From contig NZ_PVTQ01000007.1 in the NCBI RefSeq assembly GCF_003003355.1, positions 1-64,000 of the forward strand: 64,000 nucleotides of DNA. The letters run 5' to 3'. Every line of letters begins with the position of its first letter. The first letter of the stretch is position 1. A program made the position numbers and the translations under genes. The notes under the pieces are model-generated. The model saw only the letters and a program-made list of their open reading frames with translations. It had not been told where the DNA came from and did no database searches. This document shows positions 52,592 to 61,585 of this stretch, in pieces. The stretch is from Donghicola tyrosinivorans (lineage in GTDB: Bacteria > Pseudomonadota > Alphaproteobacteria > Rhodobacterales > Rhodobacteraceae).

Positions 52592-54904
52592 TCAATCCCA
52601 CACAAGCCCTGGCTGCACGCTATCAACCTCGGTGACGCCTTCCAGCACCACATAGCTGGCCCCAAGGTGCAGGCAGACGTGGCCCTCAGGCCCGATATCA
52701 ATCTGAGGTTTTTTGGGCCATGAAGACAGATCCAGTTGCACCCCGTTGTGCCAGTCGGTGATCCGCGTCACACCACCATAAGCGATCTTGTATCGGGTTC
52801 GCCCCGGCCCGCCCGTGATGATATTCTCACCGGTGCCCACAAGGATCAGGTCGTCCCCCTCGGACGAGATTATCCGGTTGCGACCCGGCCCAGTGTCGAT
52901 CTGCGAATTACCTTCGCCGTCAGAAATCACATCGTTTCCGTGACCCGCATTGATGGTGTTGTTGCCGCCGTTCCCTTCGATGCTGTCATCGCCCGTGCCA
53001 CCGTCCAGCAGATCGTGCCCCGCACCGCCGATCAGGGTATCATTGCCCGCGCCGCCATAGAACTGGTTCCCGTCCTTGCGCCGCTTGGTCCGAGCGATCA
53101 GCAGGTCATCCCCCGCGCCGCCGTGAAACTCGGCCCCACCATATTTCGGGCCGATCATCACGTCGTTGCCAAGCGAGCCCTGAACCTCGATCATCACCCG
53201 CTCTGAGGTCTCAAAATCGATGGGGCTGTCGGGGTGGGCAACGATGCGCAGGCGCTTGCCTTCCCGATCACCTTCCTCGACGCCGTTTTCATTGCGTGCA
53301 ACGACGGTGGCGATACGGACTTTCTCGATGTTGGCGGGGGCGTGCAGGACATAATCATCGGGACCAGCCATGTACCACAGCGTATCAGTGCCGCCGTCCT
53401 TCTCTTCAACGATCTTTTCGGCATCTGCGCCATAGGCCCAGTAATCATTGTCACCGCGCCCACCCGCCATGACGACGGTGCCATCCACGGCCATCATCGC
53501 ATTGACCCCGTCCGCCGGATTTTCAAAGCCGCGCAGGTCCAGCCCCAGATCAAGCGCACCGCGAACCAATTCGTCCCGCAACCTGCCCAGAGGCGCGGTT
53601 GCGACCAGATTTTCCGTCTCGCCCGGATCGTTGACCACGTCGTAGACATGCTCTTCGCCGTTGGGATACCGGAAATAGCGGTACTGGCTCAGCTCAGGCA
53701 CCGAGGGGCGCACGCTGAGGGTGCCAAAGACGCAGGTGATCGGCGATTTACTGGCATCAAAAGCACCAAAGCTGTCATCCACCAACGGCAACAGACTTTG
53801 GCCAGAGACCCAATCGGGCCGATAGGGCAGCCCCGCCAGATCCATGATCGTCTTGGGTACGTTGTGCAGCGACACCGGCAACGCCACGTCCTGCCCCTGC
53901 TCCATCCGCGCGGACCACATCCCCAAGGGCACGTGGGCAGCGCTGTCCCATTGGCTCATTTTATGGAAGGAATCGTGGTTCCCCAGATTGAAGCCGTTGT
54001 CCGACAGCAGGATCACCGTCGTCTTATCGCCGATCCCGGACGCCTCAAGCGCGTCAAGGAAACGGCCAATCTCATGGTCCACATGGCTACAGGCCGCGAA
54101 ATAGGCGCGGACCACTTGGCGCCAGCCCTCATCCCCTGCCTTTTCCGGCGTCCACTGCCCGTTGACGATATAGGCCAGCTCATAGACTGCCATGCCCGGT
54201 TGCGGGCCGTGGTAATCCTCTTCCGAGGCGATCTCGGGCCAGAGAATGCCTTTGACGTCATACATCTGGTAAAAGCGATCCGGCGTCGTGAGATTAAAAT
54301 GCGGATGCTTGAAGCCTAACTGGATAAGGTGTCGCCGGTTCGGATCGATGGTCTTCAGATGATCAATCGCATTCTGGGCGACCCAATAGTCATAAAAGCG
54401 ATCATCCTGTGAGCCGTCGTCATTGGGGTGATTCACCCCCGAAACGCCCGGACCTTTGCCGTTCAGATAGTCATGAACCCTCTTGCGACCGCCCTTATCG
54501 TTCGCCTCAACGTCGTGATGGAACAGCAGGCGCTTATAGTCCTCGGGCATTGGCTTGTAGTTGCCGTCGGTCTTGCCGGTGGTAAAGGTCTCAAACCCCG
54601 CACGGCGCAGATCATATTGCCACGCCGCCGTGGGCGGCAGCACATCGCGCCACAAGCGGTTGAGGTCCACAAGACCAGTGCGAAACGGCGACAGGCCCGT
54701 GGCAAGTTCGGCCCGACAGGGCGCACAAAGCGGCACGGTCGCGTAGGCATTGGCAAAACGCACCCCGCGCGACATCAGCCGATCAATGTTGGGTGTCTTG
54801 ATCTGAATCCCGAAGGCATCGCGCCACGTGAAGATGTCGATCATGTCATCAATCCAGATGACACAGATATTGTCGCCCTGAATGCTATCGCGATCAAATG
54901 CCAT
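52592..54904 (-). CDS. Sulfatase with C-terminal RTX calcium-binding repeats
   Basis: This 770-residue protein joins a type I sulfatase domain to hemolysin-type repeats. The N-terminus has the metal pair WIDD near residues 17-20 and the formylglycine motif C60-A-P-C-R64 (CXPXR). GNHDSFHKMSQWDSAAHVP carries further metal and substrate residues. About residues 560-700 are rich in GGAGNDTLIGG-type nonapeptides. The C-terminus is of the RTX/type I secretion kind (ITDWHNGVQLDLSSW). There is no Sec signal peptide. I use the ATG at 54904, which overlaps the previous gene by 11 bp. I infer calcium-dependent type I export of a sulfatase that edits a sulfated polymer, perhaps the cell's own. Confidence 0.85.
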   Translation of the reverse strand: MAFDRDSIQGDNICVIWIDDMIDIFTWRDAFGIQIKTPNIDRLMSRGVRFANAYATVPLCAPCRAELATGLSPFRTGLVDLNRLWRDVLPPTAAWQYDLRRAGFETFTTGKTDGNYKPMPEDYKRLLFHHDVEANDKGGRKRVHDYLNGKGPGVSGVNHPNDDGSQDDRFYDYWVAQNAIDHLKTIDPNRRHLIQLGFKHPHFNLTTPDRFYQMYDVKGILWPEIASEEDYHGPQPGMAVYELAYIVNGQWTPEKAGDEGWRQVVRAYFAACSHVDHEIGRFLDALEASGIGDKTTVILLSDNGFNLGNHDSFHKMSQWDSAAHVPLGMWSARMEQGQDVALPVSLHNVPKTIMDLAGLPYRPDWVSGQSLLPLVDDSFGAFDASKSPITCVFGTLSVRPSVPELSQYRYFRYPNGEEHVYDVVNDPGETENLVATAPLGRLRDELVRGALDLGLDLRGFENPADGVNAMMAVDGTVVMAGGRGDNDYWAYGADAEKIVEEKDGGTDTLWYMAGPDDYVLHAPANIEKVRIATVVARNENGVEEGDREGKRLRIVAHPDSPIDFETSERVMIEVQGSLGNDVMIGPKYGGAEFHGGAGDDLLIARTKRRKDGNQFYGGAGNDTLIGGAGHDLLDGGTGDDSIEGNGGNNTINAGHGNDVISDGEGNSQIDTGPGRNRIISSEGDDLILVGTGENIITGGPGRTRYKIAYGGVTRITDWHNGVQLDLSSWPKKPQIDIGPEGHVCLHLGASYVVLEGVTEVDSVQPGLVWD

Positions 54905-55619
54905 CGGGGCTGTCCTTCTGCCACATGTGGACCAGTCGGGCGTAGGTTTCGCCCGCAAATACATCTTCATCGGGCCACAGCCAGATGCGCGAAATCAGCG
55001 CCGCGCCAAGGGTCTTTTTGATCCCCGCCCGATCACTGCGGCAGCCGATGTAAAGATCATGCACCCCTGCCTGCAATTGCGAGGGCGCAGACCGCCGCTG
55101 GGGCAGCCCCCCGTTCACACCAAGCGACAATTGTCCCCCACGGACCGAGGCACAGAGCAGCACCTGCCCCCGTTCCTCACAAGGCACCGCCAAGGGCGCC
55201 TCATCATCGCGGAATTTCAGCTCGGCGCTGCCGTTTTCTTCGGTCAGGAACAGATAATCGCGGCCCTCCTTCGGGTTCAGCGTCAGCACAGTCCCCGCCC
55301 GCCCCAAAGGGGCAAAGGCAATCGCCATGCTGAACACCGGCACCGATAGGTTCAGCCCCTCAACCACATAGCCACAGTTCACCCCGTCCCGCGTGTGCAA
55401 GGAGGTGCGACCATCAAAAACCTCAACCTGCGCGTTGCCCGTGTTCGGCTCAGCGGGGCGGGTATGGTACTGGCCGCTTTGGTCACTCCAGCCAATGATC
55501 ACGCTGTCCTGAACCGCGATATCGGCCGCATCAAACAGGATACCACCTGGACCGGGCTCCACATGCGCCTCGGGCAGCAGCGCCCCTAAAGGCAGGTCCA
55601 TATCCAGAAAAATCGTCAC
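54894..55619 (-). CDS. Putative LamG/concanavalin-like domain protein
   Basis: This 241-residue protein has no signal peptide. It shows a beta-sandwich pattern resembling LamG/concanavalin A-like lectin folds: VFSMAIAFAPLG, DYLFLTEENG, GQLSLGVNGG and a final DLYIGCRSD...ISRIWLWPDED stretch. The call rests on pattern alone. It overlaps both neighbours (4 bp with the upstream SGNH-like gene, 11 bp with the RTX sulfatase), so the three are translationally coupled. It may bind the glycan that the sulfatase acts on. Confidence 0.55.
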   Translation of the reverse strand: MTIFLDMDLPLGALLPEAHVEPGPGGILFDAADIAVQDSVIIGWSDQSGQYHTRPAEPNTGNAQVEVFDGRTSLHTRDGVNCGYVVEGLNLSVPVFSMAIAFAPLGRAGTVLTLNPKEGRDYLFLTEENGSAELKFRDDEAPLAVPCEERGQVLLCASVRGGQLSLGVNGGLPQRRSAPSQLQAGVHDLYIGCRSDRAGIKKTLGAALISRIWLWPDEDVFAGETYARLVHMWQKDSPDGI

Positions 55620-56992
55620 CCGTGCACCTCAAGCTCTGCCGGTAGCGCCCAACGGCGCACATCTGGGCTGGCAGCACTGTGCCAACTGTCGCGGATCGCG
55701 CCCGCACTGTCCCACGCATAGCGGATGCGCGTGCCATCAGGGATCCGCTGATCCAGTTCCACCAGCAGATCACGCGGCTCTTGCGGATCAACCAACACGC
55801 GGGCAACAGGCAACGAGCCATCCGGCCCCATAACCTCAACCCCATACCGCGCCCCAGCGCCGAAGGGATCATCCTGATCCGCCACCAAGGGCAGCACTGC
55901 ATTAGACGACAGCCGGATCGCCTTTTTGCCCGCCCGCTCTGCCAGCAAAAAGACGGGCGCGTGCCAGCCACGGCCTGCCTCAATCTCAAAGACGGCGGCG
56001 GCCTCGGTTCGGGCGCGTTGGCGCATGCCATCATCGGTCAGGCGCTGGCAACTATCATAGGGCAGCGCATAGCTTGGCATCGTGAAAACCGGCCCAAGGT
56101 TCGCCCCGTAAACCGCCAGTTGCCACTGGGCCTGCCGCAGTTGATCGGCATTGGTGTCAAACACCATCAGCACCGGCACAGGACGCAAATCCAGCGCCCA
56201 GAAATCCTGAGACAGCTTTTCGATCAGCGCGCGCATTTCATGGGTGAAGTCTTGCGGCGGGGTCAGCACGTCTTCTAGCGTGAAATCCACCGCAACCGCC
56301 AGAAGCGAGGCCTTTTTGTCCAAACTGGCCGCAAACCCTTGTAGGTTCTGCGCGGCCTGCATCAGGTTCTGATAGGCCAAGCCATCCGCCAATTGCCGCA
56401 GCGATGCCGCGCGATCCGTTTCTGTCCGCGCAAGGATCAAAGGCAATCCACGACCGGCCTTCTGGCGCAGATGCAGCACCTCGGCAGCCAACAGCGCATC
56501 TTGGGATTGTTCGCGCAGGCCCTCTGCCCGATCGGTCGCAATTGCCGCCTCAAGTCCCGAAACACCAACCGCACCGATATCATCCTCAGGCGCGACGACA
56601 TGATAAGGGAAATCGCCGCGGCCCGAGATCGCCAAAGCCCGCCGAGCGCCCCCAAGGCTGAGGACACCCAACACCGGCCCTGCGGCCTCTGCCAAGAACG
56701 CACCGCCCGATACAGCGCGGCGATAGCCGCGGGCGGAACCGCCACCGGGCAAGTTGCCCTCAAACATCAGCCAATCGCCCTGCTGACGCAGGTTCCACGC
56801 ATCCACATCCCCCAGCGCATCAAGTTCCACGGCAGGGAACAGGCGCTGGCGCAGATCGGCCACCACGGCATCAGACAGACGCAGGGTCAGGCCCGTTTCG
56901 TCGGCGCGGATCACGTCGCCGTTGCGCGCTCGCAGAACCACATGCTCGGCCTCACCGGAACCGGCTAGAATATCACGTTTTTCAGCCATCAA
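55616..56992 (-). CDS. Unknown protein, possibly sialate-O-acetylesterase/SGNH-like
   Basis: This 458-residue protein is not clearly assignable. Its C-terminal end (IRYAWDSAGAIRDSW...ASPDVRRWALP) resembles the end of sialate O-acetylesterase-type SGNH hydrolases (IRYAW, a small loop, then a proline-rich tail). The middle (LILARTETDRAASLRQLADGL) is also compatible with that fold. I do not see a clean GDSX serine motif, so it may be inactive or a different fold. It is coupled to the LamG-like gene by a 4-bp overlap. Deacetylation or binding of a surface glycan is a reasonable guess only. Confidence 0.5.
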   Translation of the reverse strand: MMAEKRDILAGSGEAEHVVLRARNGDVIRADETGLTLRLSDAVVADLRQRLFPAVELDALGDVDAWNLRQQGDWLMFEGNLPGGGSARGYRRAVSGGAFLAEAAGPVLGVLSLGGARRALAISGRGDFPYHVVAPEDDIGAVGVSGLEAAIATDRAEGLREQSQDALLAAEVLHLRQKAGRGLPLILARTETDRAASLRQLADGLAYQNLMQAAQNLQGFAASLDKKASLLAVAVDFTLEDVLTPPQDFTHEMRALIEKLSQDFWALDLRPVPVLMVFDTNADQLRQAQWQLAVYGANLGPVFTMPSYALPYDSCQRLTDDGMRQRARTEAAAVFEIEAGRGWHAPVFLLAERAGKKAIRLSSNAVLPLVADQDDPFGAGARYGVEVMGPDGSLPVARVLVDPQEPRDLLVELDQRIPDGTRIRYAWDSAGAIRDSWHSAASPDVRRWALPAELEVHG

Positions 56993-57043
56993 TGGCTCCT
57001 GTCAGGGGCGAGGATATGCCTTCATGAAAAAGCAAAAACGTCC

Positions 57044-58789
57044 TCATTGCATGGCCTTTTTCCGAACCTCACGCGCCAGTTCCTGCAGCCGCTCAAGCTC
57101 GGCCTTGAAGTCGGCCTTCTCAACAACCAGAGGCGGGTTCTGCTGGAAAGAAACGTCTTGCCAGTCAAAACGCGAGACAAGTTCACTTAGCCTTGCCAGC
57201 CGTTTCGGGCGCAACACAGTGTCGGGGTCTTGCGCCAACTCGATCAGCATCTTGATCGTCCGCCCCGGGGCAGTGCCCATGCCGTTGGCCTGCCGCAGAA
57301 TCTCGCCCTGCGTGTCGGTGATTGAGGGGTTCGCAGCCAGCGGCGCCTCGCCCTTGAAATGGGGCCAACCCATAGCTTTGCAGAACTCTTTCACCACATC
57401 CGATCCGGACTGGAACGGAAAATCCGTGACTTTATCGGCTTGAAACACGTCCTTCAACGCAGTGTGCATCTGATCGAAATCCAGCAACGTCTTGCAATAG
57501 GGCTGTTGGTAAAAATCGTCAAAAGGCAGCGTTGCCTGCCAGAGGTTGCGTGCGCTATCGCGCTTTGTCACGGGGCCGCCGCGCCGGTTTTGCACCGCTT
57601 GCAGATAAAAGCTGCGCATCCATGCAGCCTTGTCGCGCTGGCACAGAACAAGCTCTACCTGATACCCTTTCAGCGCCTTGGCCAAAGTGTCTTTGGCCCC
57701 GTCCGTCCAGCCCGGTAGTTCGACAAAAAGGCTTTCATCCGACAAGAACACTGTGTGGCAATCGGGCGGGCAGCCAGCCAAGGTGCGCTGCAACTCTTGC
57801 ACAGAGCCATCGCGTAATTCTTGCGAGAACCAAGCATGGTTAAGTTCAGACTTGTCGGCGTTTTTTGTCGGATAATAGACGCCATCAGCCCGATACCGTG
57901 CCGCATTTTCAAAGAAATATGCCTGAAGCGAGCTTGTCCCCGTTTTCGGCAGGCCGCAATGGACAACAACCCGAGGCAACTGCTTTTGGCCAGCAGGCCG
58001 CGCTGGCATCAACTGCCCGTGCATCTCGATTGCGTGGTCGTAATCGTACTTGCCGCTGTGGCCGCGCTCCGCGGCTTTCAGGCGCATCTTTTGCAGATAC
58101 CGAAGGCTGAGATGTCGCCAATTCCGAATACGCTTGCGCAAATCACGCGCAGGACGCTGCCCTGTCAGAACATCCGCCAGTACATCACCCGCATTGGCGG
58201 CCTTCACATAGCGCAAAACACCATGCCCGCACCGATAGACGGGCAGCAATTCCATCGAATAGCTTTGCGACAGCAATGTCACATGACGCTGGTCTTTACC
58301 GTGACTGGGGTCATAGGGAACAACGTAGTGACAATCGCGGCTGACCTCTTGCAGAATGCGGTGCCGGAACGGCCCGATCTCTTTCGCAAAATCAAGGTAG
58401 CGCTTCTCAAACGGAACGACCTCTGGCCCGATGTCGAACTGAGGCATCATCGCAAAGCACAGATCAGCCCCCAGCGTCTTTGCGCCAAGCATAGCGCCAT
58501 ATCCGCCCATAGACCCGCCATAAGCAGTCACCGGACGCGATCCCAAAAAGGCGCGACAGGCGCGCATGGCATCGAAGAAATCGGGACACTGGAACCAGTC
58601 CACCTTTCCCTGAACGATGTAGATCGCCGAGATGCCACGCTTTGACAAGAACCGTTCGGCCCAACCTTCCTGCTCCGCACCCAATGGATGGATGCGGTCG
58701 GGGAAACTGACCACGACCCGCTCGGTCTTGCCCTCTACAAAACGGGCGGACATATGCGGGCTTTGGTAGATCACCCTTCCTTTAGGCAT
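57044..58789 (-). CDS. Alpha/beta hydrolase-sulfotransferase fusion
   Basis: The protein (581 residues) has two parts. Residues 1-240 look like an alpha/beta hydrolase, with the nucleophile elbow YGGSMGGYG (serine 93) and a candidate histidine in RCGHG near 189. Residues 278-581 are a PAPS-dependent sulfotransferase: VVVHCGLPKTGTSSLQAYF carries the 5'-phosphosulfate loop (PKTGTSS, 281-287), and FLSDESLF and LVLCQRDKAAWMRSFYLQ (3'-phosphate region) follow. The second part would add sulfate to a sugar or lipid; the first could remove an acyl group. Fusion of the two is unusual to my knowledge. It lies 4 bp downstream of a glycosyltransferase gene, so it is part of the same operon. Confidence 0.78.
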   Translation of the reverse strand: MPKGRVIYQSPHMSARFVEGKTERVVVSFPDRIHPLGAEQEGWAERFLSKRGISAIYIVQGKVDWFQCPDFFDAMRACRAFLGSRPVTAYGGSMGGYGAMLGAKTLGADLCFAMMPQFDIGPEVVPFEKRYLDFAKEIGPFRHRILQEVSRDCHYVVPYDPSHGKDQRHVTLLSQSYSMELLPVYRCGHGVLRYVKAANAGDVLADVLTGQRPARDLRKRIRNWRHLSLRYLQKMRLKAAERGHSGKYDYDHAIEMHGQLMPARPAGQKQLPRVVVHCGLPKTGTSSLQAYFFENAARYRADGVYYPTKNADKSELNHAWFSQELRDGSVQELQRTLAGCPPDCHTVFLSDESLFVELPGWTDGAKDTLAKALKGYQVELVLCQRDKAAWMRSFYLQAVQNRRGGPVTKRDSARNLWQATLPFDDFYQQPYCKTLLDFDQMHTALKDVFQADKVTDFPFQSGSDVVKEFCKAMGWPHFKGEAPLAANPSITDTQGEILRQANGMGTAPGRTIKMLIELAQDPDTVLRPKRLARLSELVSRFDWQDVSFQQNPPLVVEKADFKAELERLQELAREVRKKAMQ

Positions 58790-58793
58790 CGGC

Positions 58794-60599
58794 TCAGTTC
58801 TCGGTTAGTGCTGAATTTCGGTCAAAGACCAGCATACCACGGTCTTGCCAATCTTCATTGACGCCAAAGCCTACCTTGGCCAGCACATCTGTATAGGCCT
58901 CGGCGGGGGTATCTTCGGTAAGCAATTCAAGCGGCAGAATGATCCGGCGTAGGGTCCGCTGGTTCAGTTGCGCCAGAACACCAGGCGTGATGTCCCGATC
59001 ACAGACCCGCAGCACTGTGGGGCGGAAGTCATCCACGTAGGCAAAGAACCCTGTCGCCTCATCCGCGCCATCGCTTTTGAACACCAAAGGCCCGTCCGTC
59101 ACCTTAAGCCGAGAGCTATCCATTAACCCGTTCCGCGCAGCCAGCCCTTCGGTAACCCGCGCAAGGTCCGAGCGGCTGTGCTGTGCCATCGCCACCAGAT
59201 CAGGGATATGAAACAGCGCCTCCAGCACCACAACGCCCGCCTCACCGCCGACATTCAACAACCGATCGCCAGCCCGAAGCTGCCCACTGATATAGCGCAT
59301 ATGGCGACGGGCATATTTGCCTTCGCTGATCTGATCCAGCGCGTCGGGGCCAAACACAGCAGCATCGGCGGGAATTTTGATGTTGTGGTTCTCGATCACA
59401 TCCACATGGGGATTGTCCTGCAACGCAACCTTTGGCGGCAGGAAATCATCGTGCCAGCCGTCCGCCACAGGGTTACGACGCTCTTCCTTGGGCTTGTCGC
59501 TGGCGGCTTTTTCAACCTCGCTCATCAAGGCGGCAATTTTGGCCGGATCGCGTGCCTGCGGCGGCTTGGCGACGACCTTGTTGATCGGCACTTTACCCGC
59601 TTCAAGCAACCCGCGCTTAAGCTCGGCATAGGCTTCGGTCTGTTTGTATTCGTTCAGACGACCCTCAACACGATCAAGGGCGGCGAAATGTAAGCGGTTG
59701 AGAACCGGATCTTTTAGCAGTTCTTCCATGATCTCGGCGCGTTTGGCCGCGTGGCGCAAAATCGAATCGTCGCGCACCTCATTGCGGTCCTGTAGCGCCC
59801 AGTAATCCGCGTTGTATTTGTCTTTCTTGTTGTTCACGTTTCCGCGGAATTTGCGGATCGCATAGGCATCGACCCCCTTCACCGCATAGTGATTCATCTG
59901 AGCCCAGTCATAGCCCAAGGTCCGCCGGATCGAGCGCCAGCCGCGGAACTTGAAGTAATCCTCCATCGGCTCGCCCGAGCCGTTCAGCCACAGCACCGTG
60001 TCAGGATACCCGTCCTTAAGGTGCTTGTTCTTCATCTTGGGGCGATGGATGCCAAGCTTCCAGTATTCGGGATCGAACTTGAACAGAGTTTTGACGCCCC
60101 AACCCTTGTTCCAAAGGGGCGGCGCACAATAGAGATACTGTTCGGTCACCGGATCGCGGGACCAATCCTCGACAAAGCCGGACCCGAAAATCCGCCAAGT
60201 GATAACGATACCGTTCGCGCCCTTTTCCTCGGCCTCGCTGATCATACCGTCCAGCGTGCCATCCCCGTGCTTGATGCACAGGAATTCATCGGCGTCAAAA
60301 ACCAGAACCCAGTCCGCATTGCCCACCACAGGCTCTTCCTGCGCGTAATTCAACGCAGAGGGCTGGGGCTTAATGCCTTCGGGAATGTCGTTGCGGCGGT
60401 GGTATCCAAGCCCCAACTCTTCCAGCCGCATCAACATCTCGTCGGTGCCGTCGCTGCAATCGTTGGTATAGACCAGAATATCGGTGAAACCGACCGCAAG
60501 ATGATGGGCGAACCACTCTAGCAAGTAGGGCGCTTCGTCCTTCATCATCGACACGGCCAGAACCGTTCCATGCGGGCTGACGTGTTTTTTCAGGTTCAT
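58794..60599 (-). CDS. Glycosyltransferase family 2/92-like with C-terminal methyltransferase-like domain
   Basis: This 601-residue protein has a GT2/GT92-type N-terminal half: MMKDEAPYLLEWFAHHLAVGF, then the metal-binding DAD motif in VFDADEFLCIK (residues 102-104) and MKNKHLKDGYPDTVLWLNGS. A proline/lysine-rich linker (about 345-395) leads to a C-terminal half with LLNVGGEAGVVVLEALF, which resembles motif I of FkbM-like methyltransferases. The catalytic residues of the second half are not convincing. It is 9 bp from the next glycosyltransferase gene and 4 bp from the sulfotransferase fusion. Confidence 0.75.
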   Translation of the reverse strand: MNLKKHVSPHGTVLAVSMMKDEAPYLLEWFAHHLAVGFTDILVYTNDCSDGTDEMLMRLEELGLGYHRRNDIPEGIKPQPSALNYAQEEPVVGNADWVLVFDADEFLCIKHGDGTLDGMISEAEEKGANGIVITWRIFGSGFVEDWSRDPVTEQYLYCAPPLWNKGWGVKTLFKFDPEYWKLGIHRPKMKNKHLKDGYPDTVLWLNGSGEPMEDYFKFRGWRSIRRTLGYDWAQMNHYAVKGVDAYAIRKFRGNVNNKKDKYNADYWALQDRNEVRDDSILRHAAKRAEIMEELLKDPVLNRLHFAALDRVEGRLNEYKQTEAYAELKRGLLEAGKVPINKVVAKPPQARDPAKIAALMSEVEKAASDKPKEERRNPVADGWHDDFLPPKVALQDNPHVDVIENHNIKIPADAAVFGPDALDQISEGKYARRHMRYISGQLRAGDRLLNVGGEAGVVVLEALFHIPDLVAMAQHSRSDLARVTEGLAARNGLMDSSRLKVTDGPLVFKSDGADEATGFFAYVDDFRPTVLRVCDRDITPGVLAQLNQRTLRRIILPLELLTEDTPAEAYTDVLAKVGFGVNEDWQDRGMLVFDRNSALTEN

Positions 60600-60608
60600 C
60601 AGGGCCGG

Positions 60609-61418
60609 TTACTCCAGCGCGAGCGAGGGGTCGATCCCCACCTCTTTACACATCCGGTCCGCGTAAGAGTTCTCAAGCGGTACGTTTTTCCGCCACCAGG
60701 GCTTGGTCCCGTTGGTGTAAAGATGAACGCTGACGGTATTTTCGGTGAACCAGCCTTCAACGCGACCATAGGGATCATAGAAGACGTCGTTCAACTGGAA
60801 CGGAACCGGATACAGCACGTCGCTGGTCATCGCCTTACTGATATCGCCGGTCTGCTGCGCGAAATAGGTAAAGGCCTGCGGGCCAAATGCGGTCCGCTCG
60901 GTCTTATAGATGCGCACCGGCAGCGGGATTGAGCTGTCCAGCTTGTCCATCTTCTTGCGCTGGTGCTTGTTCCACCACGCCGGATAGTCGGGCAGGTTGT
61001 CGTAGTAATCCAGCAGCTGATCCATCAGCTCGCCTTTTTGGGGAATTCCGACCACGCCACAATTCAAGGCGCCCCGCAGACCGTGGCCCGCATAGATATG
61101 TTCCCACTCATCGGTAAACGGTTTGTGGCAAAATGCATCACAATCAATCCAAATTGCGCCTGTTTTTTGGATCATCTTGTAACGGAAAACATTAGATAGA
61201 AACGAAGCCGAGGTATTCTCCACGACTTTCATGTCAATATCCATGATCTCCGATGCCGGACGCAGCTCGACTCCCTCGGGGGCATTCGTTACCGTATCGG
61301 TACAATAAAGTGTCGTCGGATGCCCATGACGCAGATGGGACTTCAGGCACAACTGGTTGAGATACTGTAGTTTTTCGCCAATCCACAATGAGGCGACGGG
61401 ACGTCGGTTCAGTTCCAT
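60609..61418 (-). CDS. Glycosyltransferase with DXD motif (Gly_transf_sug-like)
   Basis: This 269-residue protein starts MELNRRPVASLWIGEKLQYLNQLCLKSHLRHGH, the pattern of sugar-binding DXD glycosyltransferases (OCH1/alpha-1,4-GalT type). The metal-binding motif is WIDCDAF (D92 and D94). The later LNCGVVGIPQKG and SVHLYTNGTKPWW segments fit the fold. It is the first gene of the minus-strand glycan operon, divergent from the GT61 gene. Confidence 0.78.
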   Translation of the reverse strand: MELNRRPVASLWIGEKLQYLNQLCLKSHLRHGHPTTLYCTDTVTNAPEGVELRPASEIMDIDMKVVENTSASFLSNVFRYKMIQKTGAIWIDCDAFCHKPFTDEWEHIYAGHGLRGALNCGVVGIPQKGELMDQLLDYYDNLPDYPAWWNKHQRKKMDKLDSSIPLPVRIYKTERTAFGPQAFTYFAQQTGDISKAMTSDVLYPVPFQLNDVFYDPYGRVEGWFTENTVSVHLYTNGTKPWWRKNVPLENSYADRMCKEVGIDPSLALE

Positions 61419-61585
61419 AATTAACTTTTACCTGCCTGAATGATCTAAGGCGCGGATCCGTGAATCCGCTTCAAAAAACAGCCTAGCGCAAGGCCCCCGC
61501 CCTGTCCATTGTCGCAGATGGGCGGATTGTCCTCTCCGAAAAAGAAGATTATCATCAGAACGTAGAAAGCCGAAAAGGTTACAAC

